A stretch of 64,000 nucleotides of DNA. Origin: Candidatus Atribacteria bacterium UBA6251. GTDB lineage: Bacteria; Atribacterota; Phoenicimicrobiia; Phoenicimicrobiales; Phoenicimicrobiaceae. The stretch is from positions 1 to 64,000 of the forward strand of contig DJVR01000045.1 of NCBI GenBank assembly GCA_002441285.1, written 5' to 3'. A model generated the notes under the pieces. That model saw only the letters and a list, made by a program, of their open reading frames with translations. It was not told where the DNA came from and searched no databases. Made by a program: the position numbers and the translations under genes. Shown piece by piece: positions 1-8,421 of this stretch. Every line of letters begins with the position of its first letter. The first letter of the stretch is position 1.

Positions 1-6
1 GTGCAT

Positions 7-1128
7 TTAAGTTTGGCCATTACCAAAAATATTAGCTTGAAATAAATTTTTATTCAGAAATTCTTTTTTAAAATAACCTGTCAACTCTTCTGCCATCTTA
101 TTACTATCAATGATAGTCCCTTCTAAATCTAAAATATAATAAGCTATCGGTGCATAATTGAATAATAACCTAAAACGTTCTTCCGATTCCTTTACCTGTG
201 CTTCTATTTTTTTATGTTCGGTAATGTCCATCAAAGTAGCTACACTCTTTTTAGTCCCTGGTATAAGCATTACTTTCAAAAAAATATCTTTTACTTCTCC
301 CTTTTTATTAATGAAACGAAACTCATATTCTTTAGGTGCCTTTCCTCCCGGCGCCCTTCTTTGTTGATGATATCTCATCATTCGTTCTAAATCATCTGGG
401 TGCACGAAATTTTGCCAGGACTTTTTGTTTTCAATCTCTTCTTTAGAATATCCACTTAATAATTCGAATTGCTTATTTGCCATAGATATGGTGGTATCTT
501 CTTCAATAATTAGTATAGCTGTGCTAGAATTTTCAAAGACAGTTCTATAACGCTCTTCTGATTCCTTCAAGGTTAACTCCAGAATCTTTCTTTCCCTCAA
601 TTCGTCTTGTAGCTCTTCAAACAACCGCGCATTCTCCAAGGCAACTGCCACAGCACTGGCTAAGGGTTGTAATAAATCTAAGTCCTGGGAAGAAAATTTA
701 GCCGGAAGATGACTATCCAAACTTAATATACCTATTACCTTGTCTTCAAAGATAAGAGGAAGGGAAATACGTGACCTGATCCAACTGGTTTCCGGAAAAG
801 AAACCCACTCTGAGCTTTTTAAAGTATCTAAAATTAATAAGGGTTTCTTTTCTTCAAATATCTCTTTTTCGAGAGGAAGCTTCTCTAAAGAATCAGAAAA
901 ATGATCAACAAAATCTTTTCTTCCATATTGCTCATAACCGATGGAATAAAGATTGTAAATCCTGCCTTCCTGGATAAGGGCAATGTTACAAGCAGTATAA
1001 TCAACAAAATGTTTTAACTGTTCGAATATTTCCTCTATAAGTTCAGGAAGACTGATTTGAGAGGTTAAAGAAGTGATAGTCTTTACTAAAACCTGGAGCA
1101 ATTCTGGTTTAAATTTTCTATTTTCCAT
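7..1128 (-). CDS. GAF-PAS-PAS sensor protein, C-terminally short
   Basis: Probable cytoplasmic signal-sensing protein of 373 aa. Residues about 10-170 form a GAF domain, with the typical ending in which a helix (SAVAVALENARLFEEL) leads into a linker. Residues about 190-305 form a PAS domain, and a second PAS starts near 315. The second PAS breaks off after about 55 residues at a TAA only six bases from the window edge. No histidine kinase, GGDEF or other output domain is present. GAF/PAS proteins normally carry an output module, so this may be a truncated or frameshifted sensor kinase, or a stand-alone sensor. The ATG start has a GGAG about 8 nt upstream. No transmembrane segment is visible. 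The ligand is unknown. Confidence 0.7.
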   Translation of the reverse strand: MENRKFKPELLQVLVKTITSLTSQISLPELIEEIFEQLKHFVDYTACNIALIQEGRIYNLYSIGYEQYGRKDFVDHFSDSLEKLPLEKEIFEEKKPLLILDTLKSSEWVSFPETSWIRSRISLPLIFEDKVIGILSLDSHLPAKFSSQDLDLLQPLASAVAVALENARLFEELQDELRERKILELTLKESEERYRTVFENSSTAILIIEEDTTISMANKQFELLSGYSKEEIENKKSWQNFVHPDDLERMMRYHQQRRAPGGKAPKEYEFRFINKKGEVKDIFLKVMLIPGTKKSVATLMDITEHKKIEAQVKESEERFRLLFNYAPIAYYILDLEGTIIDSNKMAEELTGYFKKEFLNKNLFQANIFGNGQT

Positions 1129-1306
1129 CTTTATGACTCCATTATTTATTTAAGATAGAAACTTCGAAATAAATCAGATAAATAAAGATATAATATAATT
1201 TTTATCTAAATATTTTAGCATAAAATTATAGAGAAAAACACCCCCATATAATCCGAAAAAAGTTTTTATACCTCATACTTTGAATTTTAAATAATAATTA
1301 TGAAAT

Positions 1307-2101
1307 TTAAAAAATACATTTATCTAAAGTTAGAATATAATAAGTCAAAAGTATAAACAATTCTACTATTTCATTTATCGCTCCAATAATATCTCCATTT
1401 ATTCCGCCTATCTTTTGTTGACTATACCACAATATCAACCAGACTATTGTTATTGCCATTAAAATAAAATAAAAAAAATAATGATTAAAAGCCAAAAATC
1501 CTATTCCTACCATAATAAGGGTGGCCAGGATAAATTCTTTCCAGCTAAGATAGTCCATAAATAATTTACCCATACTATTCTGGGAATGAGCTGGTTTACC
1601 CAAGTAAGCAGCCATTACCATGCTCCAACGGCTTATTACCGGTGTAAACAACAAAATAGTCTCCTGAGATAAAGGAAAACTCTCCACTAACAGGATAAAT
1701 TTTAATAGCAAAAGTGAAAATAATGCCAGTATACCTTTTGCCCCTACTGTACTATCCTGCATAATTTTAAGTATCTCTTCTTTATCTTTTCCACCAGAAA
1801 AACCATCAACGCTATCCACGAAACCATCTAAATGTAATCCCCCACTCATCCAGATCCAGATTACCAGGATTAAGGCGCTACTTAATAGAGGGGGAAAAGT
1901 AGCGTAAAAAAAGATTTTCTGGAAGATTACTAAAAAAAATCCTATACCTAATCCTACCAGAGGGAAAAAAACCATTGAGGATGCAAAATCTTTATTGCTT
2001 ATCTGTTCTTCTTTATTCGAATCTTTTTTAAACATTAACTTAGTAAGAGGAAAGATGGTTAAAAAACATGTAGCTAAAGAAAAATTTTTAAACAAATTCA
2101 T
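1307..2101 (-). CDS. cobS: Adenosylcobinamide-GDP ribazoletransferase (cobalamin synthase)
   Basis: CobS joins adenosylcobinamide-GDP to alpha-ribazole (or its phosphate) in the membrane, the last assembly step of cobalamin. The 264-aa protein has the family signature GGLHLDGFVDSVDGFSGG near residues 87-104 and a DSTVGAKG motif further on, with several hydrophobic membrane segments. Length is normal for the family (about 250 aa). It is the last gene of a minus-strand cobC-cobT-cobU-cobS run, and its start lies 7 nt after the cobU stop. An asparagine- and glutamate-rich insertion (residues about 25-37) after the first membrane segment is a little unusual. Regulation is probably through the cobalamin riboswitch upstream of cobC. 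Confidence 0.9.
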   Translation of the reverse strand: MNLFKNFSLATCFLTIFPLTKLMFKKDSNKEEQISNKDFASSMVFFPLVGLGIGFFLVIFQKIFFYATFPPLLSSALILVIWIWMSGGLHLDGFVDSVDGFSGGKDKEEILKIMQDSTVGAKGILALFSLLLLKFILLVESFPLSQETILLFTPVISRWSMVMAAYLGKPAHSQNSMGKLFMDYLSWKEFILATLIMVGIGFLAFNHYFFYFILMAITIVWLILWYSQQKIGGINGDIIGAINEIVELFILLTYYILTLDKCIF

Positions 2102-2108
2102 TTATTCA

Positions 2109-2660
2109 TTATCCTTTTATCTTTAAAGGTATTCCGGAAACCAGAAAAAAAACTTCATCAGCTTTATCTGCTATTATTTTATTCACCTGTCCTAAAATAT
2201 CTCGATAGATTCTCCCTAATTTATTTTCAGGAACCAGACCCATCCCTACTTCATTGGAAACAATAAGCACCTGAGCAGGTACCTGATAAGCAATCTTTAC
2301 CATCTTTTTGGTCATAACCAGAATATCCTCTTCCAGTTTAGATGATGGTAATTCTTCTTGGTTTTTCAGTAGTAATAGATTAGAAATCAGCAAAGTTAAA
2401 CATTCAATAATGATTACTCCCTTTCTAAAACCTAAGTAACTGATTAACTGGTTTACTTCTTTAGGTTCCTCAAAAAGCTCCCAATTACCCGGTCTTCTTT
2501 TTTTGTGCCTCTCAATCCTTTCTTTCATCTCTTCATCCAAAGGTTGAGCAGTGGCAATATACGCCACATCTTGATTAGAATTTAAGGCTATTTGCTCTGC
2601 AAAACTACTCTTCCCGCTTCTTGCTCCTCCAGTAATAAAGATTAATTTTCCTCTTGGCAT
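2109..2660 (-). CDS. cobU: Adenosylcobinamide kinase / guanylyltransferase
   Basis: Bifunctional cytoplasmic enzyme that phosphorylates adenosylcobinamide and transfers GMP to give adenosylcobinamide-GDP, the substrate of CobS. The 183-aa protein begins with a P-loop, ITGGARSGKSSFAE (Walker A at about residues 11-18), typical of CobU/CobP. It also has the family's IATAQPLDEEM..RI..H segment and the SNEVGMGLVPENKLGR motif. Length matches the family. It sits between cobT (about 240 bp upstream) and cobS (7 nt downstream). The gap before it holds no recognisable gene or clear hairpin, so cobU-cobS may be co-transcribed with cobC-cobT or have a promoter of their own. Confidence 0.92.
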   Translation of the reverse strand: MPRGKLIFITGGARSGKSSFAEQIALNSNQDVAYIATAQPLDEEMKERIERHKKRRPGNWELFEEPKEVNQLISYLGFRKGVIIIECLTLLISNLLLLKNQEELPSSKLEEDILVMTKKMVKIAYQVPAQVLIVSNEVGMGLVPENKLGRIYRDILGQVNKIIADKADEVFFLVSGIPLKIKG

Positions 2661-2898
2661 AAAATTCCCTCTTCTTTTTAATCTTTCAAAAATCTATTTT
2701 TAGTTTTTGAGCACTTTACATTATGCCTCTACATTTGCTTAGACAGGAGAGACATCTACCCTCCGGTATGGACAATAGTTTCTGATTTTCTTTACTAACT
2801 AACTTTCTAACTATTTTATTATTACCCATAACTTATTATTAATCACATTATTTTGATCCGATACTTGACAATATCTATTTGATAGTTTTTCCTATTTA

Positions 2899-3966
2899 CT
2901 AATGACTAAGCTTATCTACTCCAGCCTCCGTAAAAGTAGCCATCTCTTTTAATACTTTTAAAGCAGCTTCTATTAAATTTACCCCTAGGGTAGCTCCTGT
3001 TCCTTCTCCTAAACGTAAGTTGAGATCAAACATCGGTACTTTACCCATAAACTTTAAGGCGACTTGGTGCCCCTTCTCTTGAGAATTATGACTGGCTAAG
3101 AGGTAATCTCCCACTATAGGAGCTAATTTTAGAGCAATCAAAGCACTAGCACAAGATATAAAACCATCCATAACTACCGGTACACGATGAGAAGCTGCCG
3201 CTAAAATACATCCCGTTAAACCTCCTATTTCAAAACCACCTAACCTGGATAAAACATCCAGAGGGTCACCCGGATCAGGCGAATTTACTTTTAGAGCCTT
3301 CTTGATTACCCTTATTTTCTTTGCTAATTGCAGGTGATCTATACCGGTACCACTACCGGTAACTTCTTCTACTGGAGAGGAAGTAAGACAAGCAACTATA
3401 GCACTACTGGCAGTGGTATTGGCAATTCCCATTTCTCCTAAACCTAAAATATCAATCTTTTTTTTCTTAAATTCATTTTCAAATACTTCAATACCAGCCA
3501 GGATAGATAGCTCAGCTTCTTTTCGACTCATAGCTGGTCCTAGAGCTATATTCCTGGTTCCTTTGGCAATCTTTTTTATGATTATTCCCTGTTCCAGGGT
3601 AGGAAAATCTTGAGCCACTCCCATATCTACCACTATCACTTCTGCACCTATATGTCGGGCTAAAACATTAATAGCCGCTCCTCCCCGAATAAAATTCTTT
3701 ACCATCTGAAAGGTCACAATCTGGGGATACGCACTCACTCCCTCCCCGGCAACTCCGTGGTCTCCCGCCATTACAATGATAGTTTTTCTTTCTATGAAAG
3801 GAAAAAGATTACCAGATATTCCCACCACCTGACAGGCAATATCCTCTAATCTCCCTAAACTCCCCTTTGGTTTAGTAAGCAGATCTAATCTTTCTCTAGC
3901 TTTTTTCATCAATTCTAAATCCAGCGGCTGAATACTTTCTATAGTTTTGGTTATTTTTTCTCGCAT
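2899..3966 (-). CDS. cobT: Nicotinate-nucleotide-dimethylbenzimidazole phosphoribosyltransferase
   Basis: CobT makes alpha-ribazole phosphate from a benzimidazole-type base and nicotinate mononucleotide, activating the lower ligand of cobalamin. The sequence shows LTKPKGSLGRLEDIA near the N-terminus, the glycine-rich MAGDHGVAGEGVSAYP motif, GEMGIANTT, and LRLGEGTGA near the C-terminus with the catalytic Glu. An ATG at 3966 is preferred because the mature family starts about here. A TTG at 3987 would add seven residues (MKGRERK) and overlap the end of cobC by 3 nt. Length of 355 aa is normal. The upstream partner is cobC, and both probably follow the B12 riboswitch. Confidence 0.92.
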   Translation of the reverse strand: MREKITKTIESIQPLDLELMKKARERLDLLTKPKGSLGRLEDIACQVVGISGNLFPFIERKTIIVMAGDHGVAGEGVSAYPQIVTFQMVKNFIRGGAAINVLARHIGAEVIVVDMGVAQDFPTLEQGIIIKKIAKGTRNIALGPAMSRKEAELSILAGIEVFENEFKKKKIDILGLGEMGIANTTASSAIVACLTSSPVEEVTGSGTGIDHLQLAKKIRVIKKALKVNSPDPGDPLDVLSRLGGFEIGGLTGCILAAASHRVPVVMDGFISCASALIALKLAPIVGDYLLASHNSQEKGHQVALKFMGKVPMFDLNLRLGEGTGATLGVNLIEAALKVLKEMATFTEAGVDKLSH

Positions 3967-3983
3967 CTTTCTTTCTCTGCCCT

Positions 3984-4646
3984 TCAATCTAAACCTGATT
4001 GCTGGCTAATCCACCAATCTTCCAGATGAGTAGTATCATTAATTAACCTTACGAAAGCCTGCCCTTCATAATAATTAATTATATTTAAAGCAGTAGAATG
4101 CTGTTCAATATTCCACATATACTTTAAGTTAATCTTTAAGGCATTACATAAAATAACCCTGATAGTCCCTCCATGCACAACTAAAGCAATAGTTTTATTA
4201 ATTCTTTTCTGATTATATTTTCCTACCAGCGTATTTAACTCCTTCATAACCCGCTTATTAAAATTGGATAAACTTTCCCCTTCCGGGAAATGCACCTCTT
4301 CCGGGAGATTACTCATCCAAAGTTTAATCTCAGTATTTGCTCCATATTTCGCCATAATCTCCTCAAAAGTATACCCTTCCCAGGCTCCAAAGTTTATCTC
4401 CCTGAAATTAGAATTAGTAATGATATCAACTTGATGATTTTTGAAGATGATCTCGGCAGTATGTTGGGATCTTCGTAAATCACTACAATAAACTTCATCT
4501 ACTGGCAATTTCCTCAAACGAAAGGCAAGTCTTTCTGCCTGTTTTATCCCCTGGTCAGTTAAATTAACATCCTGAGAACCAGAAAATTGTCGCCTGGCGT
4601 TACCTTCACTCTCTCCATGTCGTATCAAAATTAACTTTACCGCCAT
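3984..4646 (-). CDS. cobC: Alpha-ribazole phosphatase-like histidine phosphatase
   Basis: Member of the phosphoglycerate-mutase/histidine phosphatase family (220 aa) with the RHGESEGN motif at the N-terminus holding the catalytic His, a central GAWEGYTFEEI motif and a second VVHGGTIR His motif. Position as first gene of the cobalamin cluster points to CobC, which removes phosphate from alpha-ribazole phosphate or adenosylcobalamin phosphate. The family alone cannot distinguish this from other small phosphatases, so the assignment rests on context. The ATG start lies about 115 nt downstream of the cobalamin riboswitch, and a candidate intrinsic terminator lies between them. Confidence 0.82.
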   Translation of the reverse strand: MAVKLILIRHGESEGNARRQFSGSQDVNLTDQGIKQAERLAFRLRKLPVDEVYCSDLRRSQHTAEIIFKNHQVDIITNSNFREINFGAWEGYTFEEIMAKYGANTEIKLWMSNLPEEVHFPEGESLSNFNKRVMKELNTLVGKYNQKRINKTIALVVHGGTIRVILCNALKINLKYMWNIEQHSTALNIINYYEGQAFVRLINDTTHLEDWWISQQSGLD

Positions 4647-4716
4647 TACTTACGCTTTCTCCTTTTCTTATTGTTTTAAATTTTAAATTATAAAAAAATC
4701 AAATATAAAAGAGCAC

Positions 4717-4749
4717 AAAAAATATCAATCTCTTTTTCCACGAAGAGAT
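4717..4749 (-). terminator. Candidate attenuator between B12 riboswitch and cobC
   Basis: On the minus strand a short hairpin (ATCTCTT paired with AAGAGAT around an 8-nt loop, 4728-4749) is followed within a few bases by a run of six T (4717-4722). It lies between the riboswitch and the cobC start, as expected for an expression platform that ends transcription when adenosylcobalamin is bound. The stem is short, so the call is moderate. Confidence 0.45.
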
Positions 4750-4761
4750 GACTCTATCTTT

Positions 4762-4935
4762 ATAAACTGTTAGGTCTCCTGGCTTAGGGGTCATTCTAAC
4801 AGCTGTGCCTTCCCATCCGTAATTTGCTTTGATTGTCGGACAGTGGCCTATTACAGCCTTCGTCGCCCATTACAGTAGCGGGACTGCGGTGGATTTTCAC
4901 CACTCTTCCCTTAATTAGTTTATTACAAAAAGAAT
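4762..4935 (-). promoter_or_regulatory. Cobalamin (AdoCbl) riboswitch
   Basis: The minus strand reads through the conserved cobalamin riboswitch blocks in order: GGGAAGAGTGGTGAAAATCC, then CCGCAGTCCCGCTACTGTAA, then GGCGACGAAGGC, the B12-box region GGCCACTGTCC, and the closing GCCAGGAGACC (4773-4783). It lies directly upstream of cobC and points towards cobC-cobT-cobU-cobS, so it should repress these genes when cobalamin is plentiful. A consensus -10 (TATAAT, minus strand, 4957-4962) lies just upstream of the aptamer, without a clear -35. Confidence 0.95.
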
Positions 4936-5350
4936 ATTTATTATTGGTAAGGCAAAATTATACCTCTTCACCCTTGTAAAGTTTTACTTTTTAGTTTTCA
5001 GTCCTAATATAAGCTTAGTATAACTTATCTTATTAACTTTAGTAAATATTAATATATAAATAATAAACTAAAAAGATCTTAGGAATCCTCTTTTTTGGCT
5101 AAAATTAATAAATACATAAAATACCCGAAAAGCAGGATAATAAATTTTCAATTTTTAAAAAAATAAAAGCTAAGCTTTAAGCATACTATCTGTCCATACT
5201 CCAAAAGGGAATGTCAATCTATTCACTAATTATTTATTGAGCATGGATATCTAAAAAAATATAATAAAGATATTTTTTTAATTTATGTTTTTAGTTAATC
5301 CTAAATAACACTTTTTTCCTTTGATTAGCTTACCATTACTAAATTATTCC
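4936..5350. other. AT-rich intergenic region
   Basis: About 415 bp with no supported gene. It holds the probable promoter of the riboswitch-cob transcript on the minus strand and otherwise AT-rich sequence with no clear repeat or hairpin. Confidence 0.6.
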
Positions 5351-6016
5351 TTAACACCTCAATAAATGCCCATTCCTTTTTAACCACTCCTGCTGCTTTT
5401 GATAATCTGTCATCAACATTTTCACCTTACTCCAAAATGCCTTCGAATGGTTCTTTTCAACTAAATGAGCCAGTTCATGAACCACTACATAATCAACCAC
5501 TGGTAAAGGCGCCATAATCAAACGCCAAGAGAAATTTAGATTTCCCTTACCGGAGCAAGAGCCCCATCTTTTTTGAGCCTGGGTAATCTTAATCTTATTG
5601 TATTGAAATCCATTCTTTAGGGCATACCACTGGACTCTTTCGAATATCTTTTCATAAGCCCTTTCCTTATACCAATCCATAAAAATTTCTTTAGCCTTGG
5701 ATGAATACTTTTTGGAAAGATAGAATCCATTTTTAAAATTAAGAGGTACTTCTTGATAGTCTACTAAGTATAAGCGGTAATATTCTCCTAAATAAAGAAA
5801 TTCTTCTCCATTAATAAATGTCTTCTTAGAAAAGTGTAAATTTCTTAACTCTATCTCTCTTTTCTTCTCCTCAATCCAATTTTGATGCCTTAGAATAACT
5901 CTATCGATAATTTCATCACTGACCCCCAAAGGTGCCCTTACCACTAAAGTAGCATCTTCATTTAGCTGGAGAGAAATAGTCTTTCTCTTGGAACGGATTA
6001 TTTTTTTAATTGCCAT
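5351..6016 (-). CDS. YgjP-like (DUF45) zinc metallopeptidase
   Basis: A 221-aa protein of the YgjP/M48-like metallopeptidase family (DUF45). The zinc motif HELAH lies in VVHELAHLVEKNHS, followed by the family ending SKAFWSKVKMLMTDY...WLKRNGHLL. The segment KRWGSCSGKGNLNFSWRLIMAP before it is also diagnostic. Cellular substrate is unknown; relatives are often found beside type I restriction genes. Here it stands alone between the cob cluster and a transposase element, while a second clearly related copy (38172-38852) does sit next to hsdR. AGGAAA precedes the ATG start. Confidence 0.88.
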   Translation of the reverse strand: MAIKKIIRSKRKTISLQLNEDATLVVRAPLGVSDEIIDRVILRHQNWIEEKKREIELRNLHFSKKTFINGEEFLYLGEYYRLYLVDYQEVPLNFKNGFYLSKKYSSKAKEIFMDWYKERAYEKIFERVQWYALKNGFQYNKIKITQAQKRWGSCSGKGNLNFSWRLIMAPLPVVDYVVVHELAHLVEKNHSKAFWSKVKMLMTDYQKQQEWLKRNGHLLRC

Positions 6017-6200
6017 AATTTTTTCCTGGACTTAAATTTCTTAAATTACACCTAAATTTCCAATAGCCCTTTCATTTTCCTCCTCACTTAGACCAAAATT
6101 GCCTTTCTGCGCTGAATAATTTTTCACAACTTGTAGGAATATGCACTATCCTTCTATATCTTAAACTGGGAATAGATTGTGGGACAATTTTAGTGACTAA

Positions 6201-7120
6201 GGGGTCAAGTCTTGAAATATCACTTTTTCTCTCCCTCCTCGATTCTTTTAATCACTTTGCTCACTGTTGTATAATGCACACCAATATATTCTGCTATTTC
6301 TTTTAAGGTATAACCATACCGTAGGCAAGCCTTATACATTGCTTGGTTTTTTGTCTTCTTGTCTTTGTATTTTAAAATTTCATTTAAGGGCGGTCTGGTT
6401 ACATAACGCTGCTTTCTGGATATCTCCTTTAAATTTTCTTTACCTCTTATTAAGTGTTTTATCTCATCAATAAAATTCTCTTGACCAAGAAACAATTGCC
6501 CCTTTATGGCCTTTAAAGGTGATTCTGCTTTTATCCCGGAGAGTACGAAGGCTTGATATTGTCTAGAGGCTGCTTTTCGCTCTTTGTCAAATTGAGAAAG
6601 TATCCAATCTGTGGTTAAACAGGGAATCCCTTTATGGTTGATAGTTGCCTGATAACTACTCCATCTCCAGTCTCTTGGGTCTTTTACTATTTTTGCCCTT
6701 ACCGGGTTCAAGACCACATAGCGACAGAGTTCCAGTAAATAGTTATCTTTATCCACCAGAATCGCTTTGTATCTGCCTTGAAAAAGATGGCCAACTCTTT
6801 TATGTCTTTTATTGAATCGTTGGGTATACAGACCATTTAATTGTCTCATCCCTTTGGATAAGTTACCATAAGGGGTTTCAATAAGCAGATGATAATGGTT
6901 GTTCATCAGACAATAGGCATGTAATATAAAGTGATATCTTTTTATCACAGAACATAAGACTCTGAGAAAATCAGCAAAGTCCTTCTCGTCAAGAAAGATC
7001 GCCTGCCTGGCATTTCCCCTGGAGGAGATGTGATAGAGGGCTCCATTAAATTCTATCCGTAATGGTCTGGTCATGTTGTCAATATAGCATATACTTTTCT
7101 ATATTTCAAGACCTGACCCC
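6201..7120 (-). mobile_element. REP-associated transposase element with inverted ends
   Basis: A 920-bp unit bounded by inverted ends: GGGGTCAAGTCTTGAAATAT at 6201-6220 and its complement at 7101-7120, with one mismatch in 20. It encloses a single transposase gene. The tight fit (the left end overlaps the stop codon) suggests a complete, recently moved RAYT-type unit. A target duplication was not seen. Confidence 0.8.
6220..7074 (-). CDS. REP-associated tyrosine transposase (RAYT, Y1_Tnp)
   Basis: A 284-aa single-strand transposase of the IS200/IS605-like Y1 superfamily (TnpA-REP). The HUH-type motif is in LMNNHYHLL (H60, H62). The likely catalytic tyrosine is Y119 in ELCRYVVLNPVRA, followed by the family's DWRWSSYQA. 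A C-terminal helix-turn-helix, about residues 255-280 (EIAEYIGVHYTTVSKVIKR), resembles DnaA domain III/IV-type HTHs often fused to these proteins. The reading frame is intact, so the enzyme may be active. Such enzymes mobilise or domesticate short palindromic repeats; the inverted ends at 6201 and 7101 are the most likely substrates. The start is a canonical MTRPLRIEFNGALYHI. Confidence 0.93.
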   Translation of the reverse strand: MTRPLRIEFNGALYHISSRGNARQAIFLDEKDFADFLRVLCSVIKRYHFILHAYCLMNNHYHLLIETPYGNLSKGMRQLNGLYTQRFNKRHKRVGHLFQGRYKAILVDKDNYLLELCRYVVLNPVRAKIVKDPRDWRWSSYQATINHKGIPCLTTDWILSQFDKERKAASRQYQAFVLSGIKAESPLKAIKGQLFLGQENFIDEIKHLIRGKENLKEISRKQRYVTRPPLNEILKYKDKKTKNQAMYKACLRYGYTLKEIAEYIGVHYTTVSKVIKRIEEGEKK

Positions 7121-7241
7121 GTTATTATTTTTAAAAACTTTATGGATTCTTTCATCTTTCTTATTCATAGAAACCTCTCTGGACAATACTGTATACACAC
7201 TATAATAAATGTAAACACTTTTGTCCAGTTTTTATTTTTTA

Positions 7242-7460
7242 TCATCTCCCACACTTTTTAATTCTTTCTCTTACCCACTGCCAATCAAGTTTTCCGTAGT
7301 TAAAAAATGATTTGAAATTGTCTTTCAACCATTCATAATAATCATCTTCAGCATACTTACAGAAAGTCTCTACAAGTGCTTCTTTAGAAATATCTTCAGG
7401 TGTTTCCATTTCCTCAAATTCTTCATCTAAGAATTCTCTTACAACTTTTTTGTCAAGCAC
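7242..7460 (-). CDS. Small acidic hypothetical protein
   Basis: A 72-aa acidic protein that I do not recognise. It ends with a tryptophan-rich helix (KLDWQWVRERIKKCGR) and is predicted helical, with no signal or membrane segment. It is the last gene of a minus-strand run after the PD-(D/E)XK nuclease (36 bp apart). A GGAG-type ribosome site lies upstream of the ATG. It could be an immunity or accessory factor of that run, but nothing in the sequence shows this. Confidence 0.55.
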   Translation of the reverse strand: MLDKKVVREFLDEEFEEMETPEDISKEALVETFCKYAEDDYYEWLKDNFKSFFNYGKLDWQWVRERIKKCGR

Positions 7461-7496
7461 GACACTTCCTCTCCTATTACTGACTAACCTTTCGCA

Positions 7497-8354
7497 CTAC
7501 AAATATCTTCCACTAATATAATCTATATAATTTCTATGTGTATCCCGATATTTCTTTGCTAATTTAATAATTAAATCCTGATAACTCATAGCATGAAAAT
7601 GAATGCCATCATCTTTAGTTATCCTAATAAATTCCTCTATTTCCTTATGGTGTTTTGCACTCTCTGGTCCAATCGTATCATACCAAAGATAAAGAAGTCG
7701 GAATTTATTCTTACCAAACTTTTCTTTCAATCCTAAAATGTGTTTTACTAATTGGGCTGGGTGTAAATGGGTAAATATATTATCATCGGGGCTTATTGTT
7801 CTTGCAAACTTTAATAAATTTTGTATATCATCCCACACTTTATCTAATTCAATATATTTGGTAGAAATCCCAGAATGTGTTCTTGAATAATAAGCTTCTG
7901 AAAATTTACATTCTATTGCGAAAACTTTAAATCTTGATTCCGGAAAATTATTAATAACAACATCAATATTCGGACTACGTAAAAATTTTTCATTTATCGA
8001 ATACTTAGCTTCAAAATTGATATCCCGAGAGGAAGTATCGCCTGCATTACAAAATCCACATGCAGTAGCTATAGCAGGAACTTGATTTATCTTTTTCCAG
8101 TATTGGAAAATATTCACACCCAATGCGGATGAAGAGTGAACTGCCTGCATCTTGCAAGGATTTCCGCTTAATTCCCCTCCATCAGCTTTTTCTAAATTCT
8201 TTAGTACTGCACTCATTAAAGGTTCAAATAGATTATCATCTAACTTTTTAGTATATACTTTACGGCCACGGTTACCCTTACTCCCGATAAGCCCTATATT
8301 ATTGCGATACGCCCATTGGATTTGCTTGGATATAATATATTCATTTGCTTTCAT
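7497..8354 (-). CDS. PD-(D/E)XK nuclease, PGN_0703-like putative restriction endonuclease
   Basis: About 285 aa. The segment SPNIDVVINNF...RFKVFAIECKFSEAY carries the D...ExK triad of PD-(D/E)XK nucleases, and the overall pattern resembles the family annotated as PGN_0703 putative restriction endonuclease. The N-terminal region has a conserved-looking SSSALGVNIFQYW stretch and two close cysteines (CGFC), possibly structural. Start chosen at ATG 8354, which has GGAGAAT at the right distance; an upstream ATG at 8375 adds seven residues. It follows the EEP gene by 67 bp and the glycosylase-like gene before that, all on the minus strand. No methyltransferase is adjacent, so a classical restriction pair is not evident. 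Confidence 0.7.
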   Translation of the reverse strand: MKANEYIISKQIQWAYRNNIGLIGSKGNRGRKVYTKKLDDNLFEPLMSAVLKNLEKADGGELSGNPCKMQAVHSSSALGVNIFQYWKKINQVPAIATACGFCNAGDTSSRDINFEAKYSINEKFLRSPNIDVVINNFPESRFKVFAIECKFSEAYYSRTHSGISTKYIELDKVWDDIQNLLKFARTISPDDNIFTHLHPAQLVKHILGLKEKFGKNKFRLLYLWYDTIGPESAKHHKEIEEFIRITKDDGIHFHAMSYQDLIIKLAKKYRDTHRNYIDYISGRYL

Positions 8355-8421
8355 AATTATTCTCCATTGTTTCAACTTATATTATCAATTATTATTAATA
8401 AAATCGTTGCCCTGTGACATC

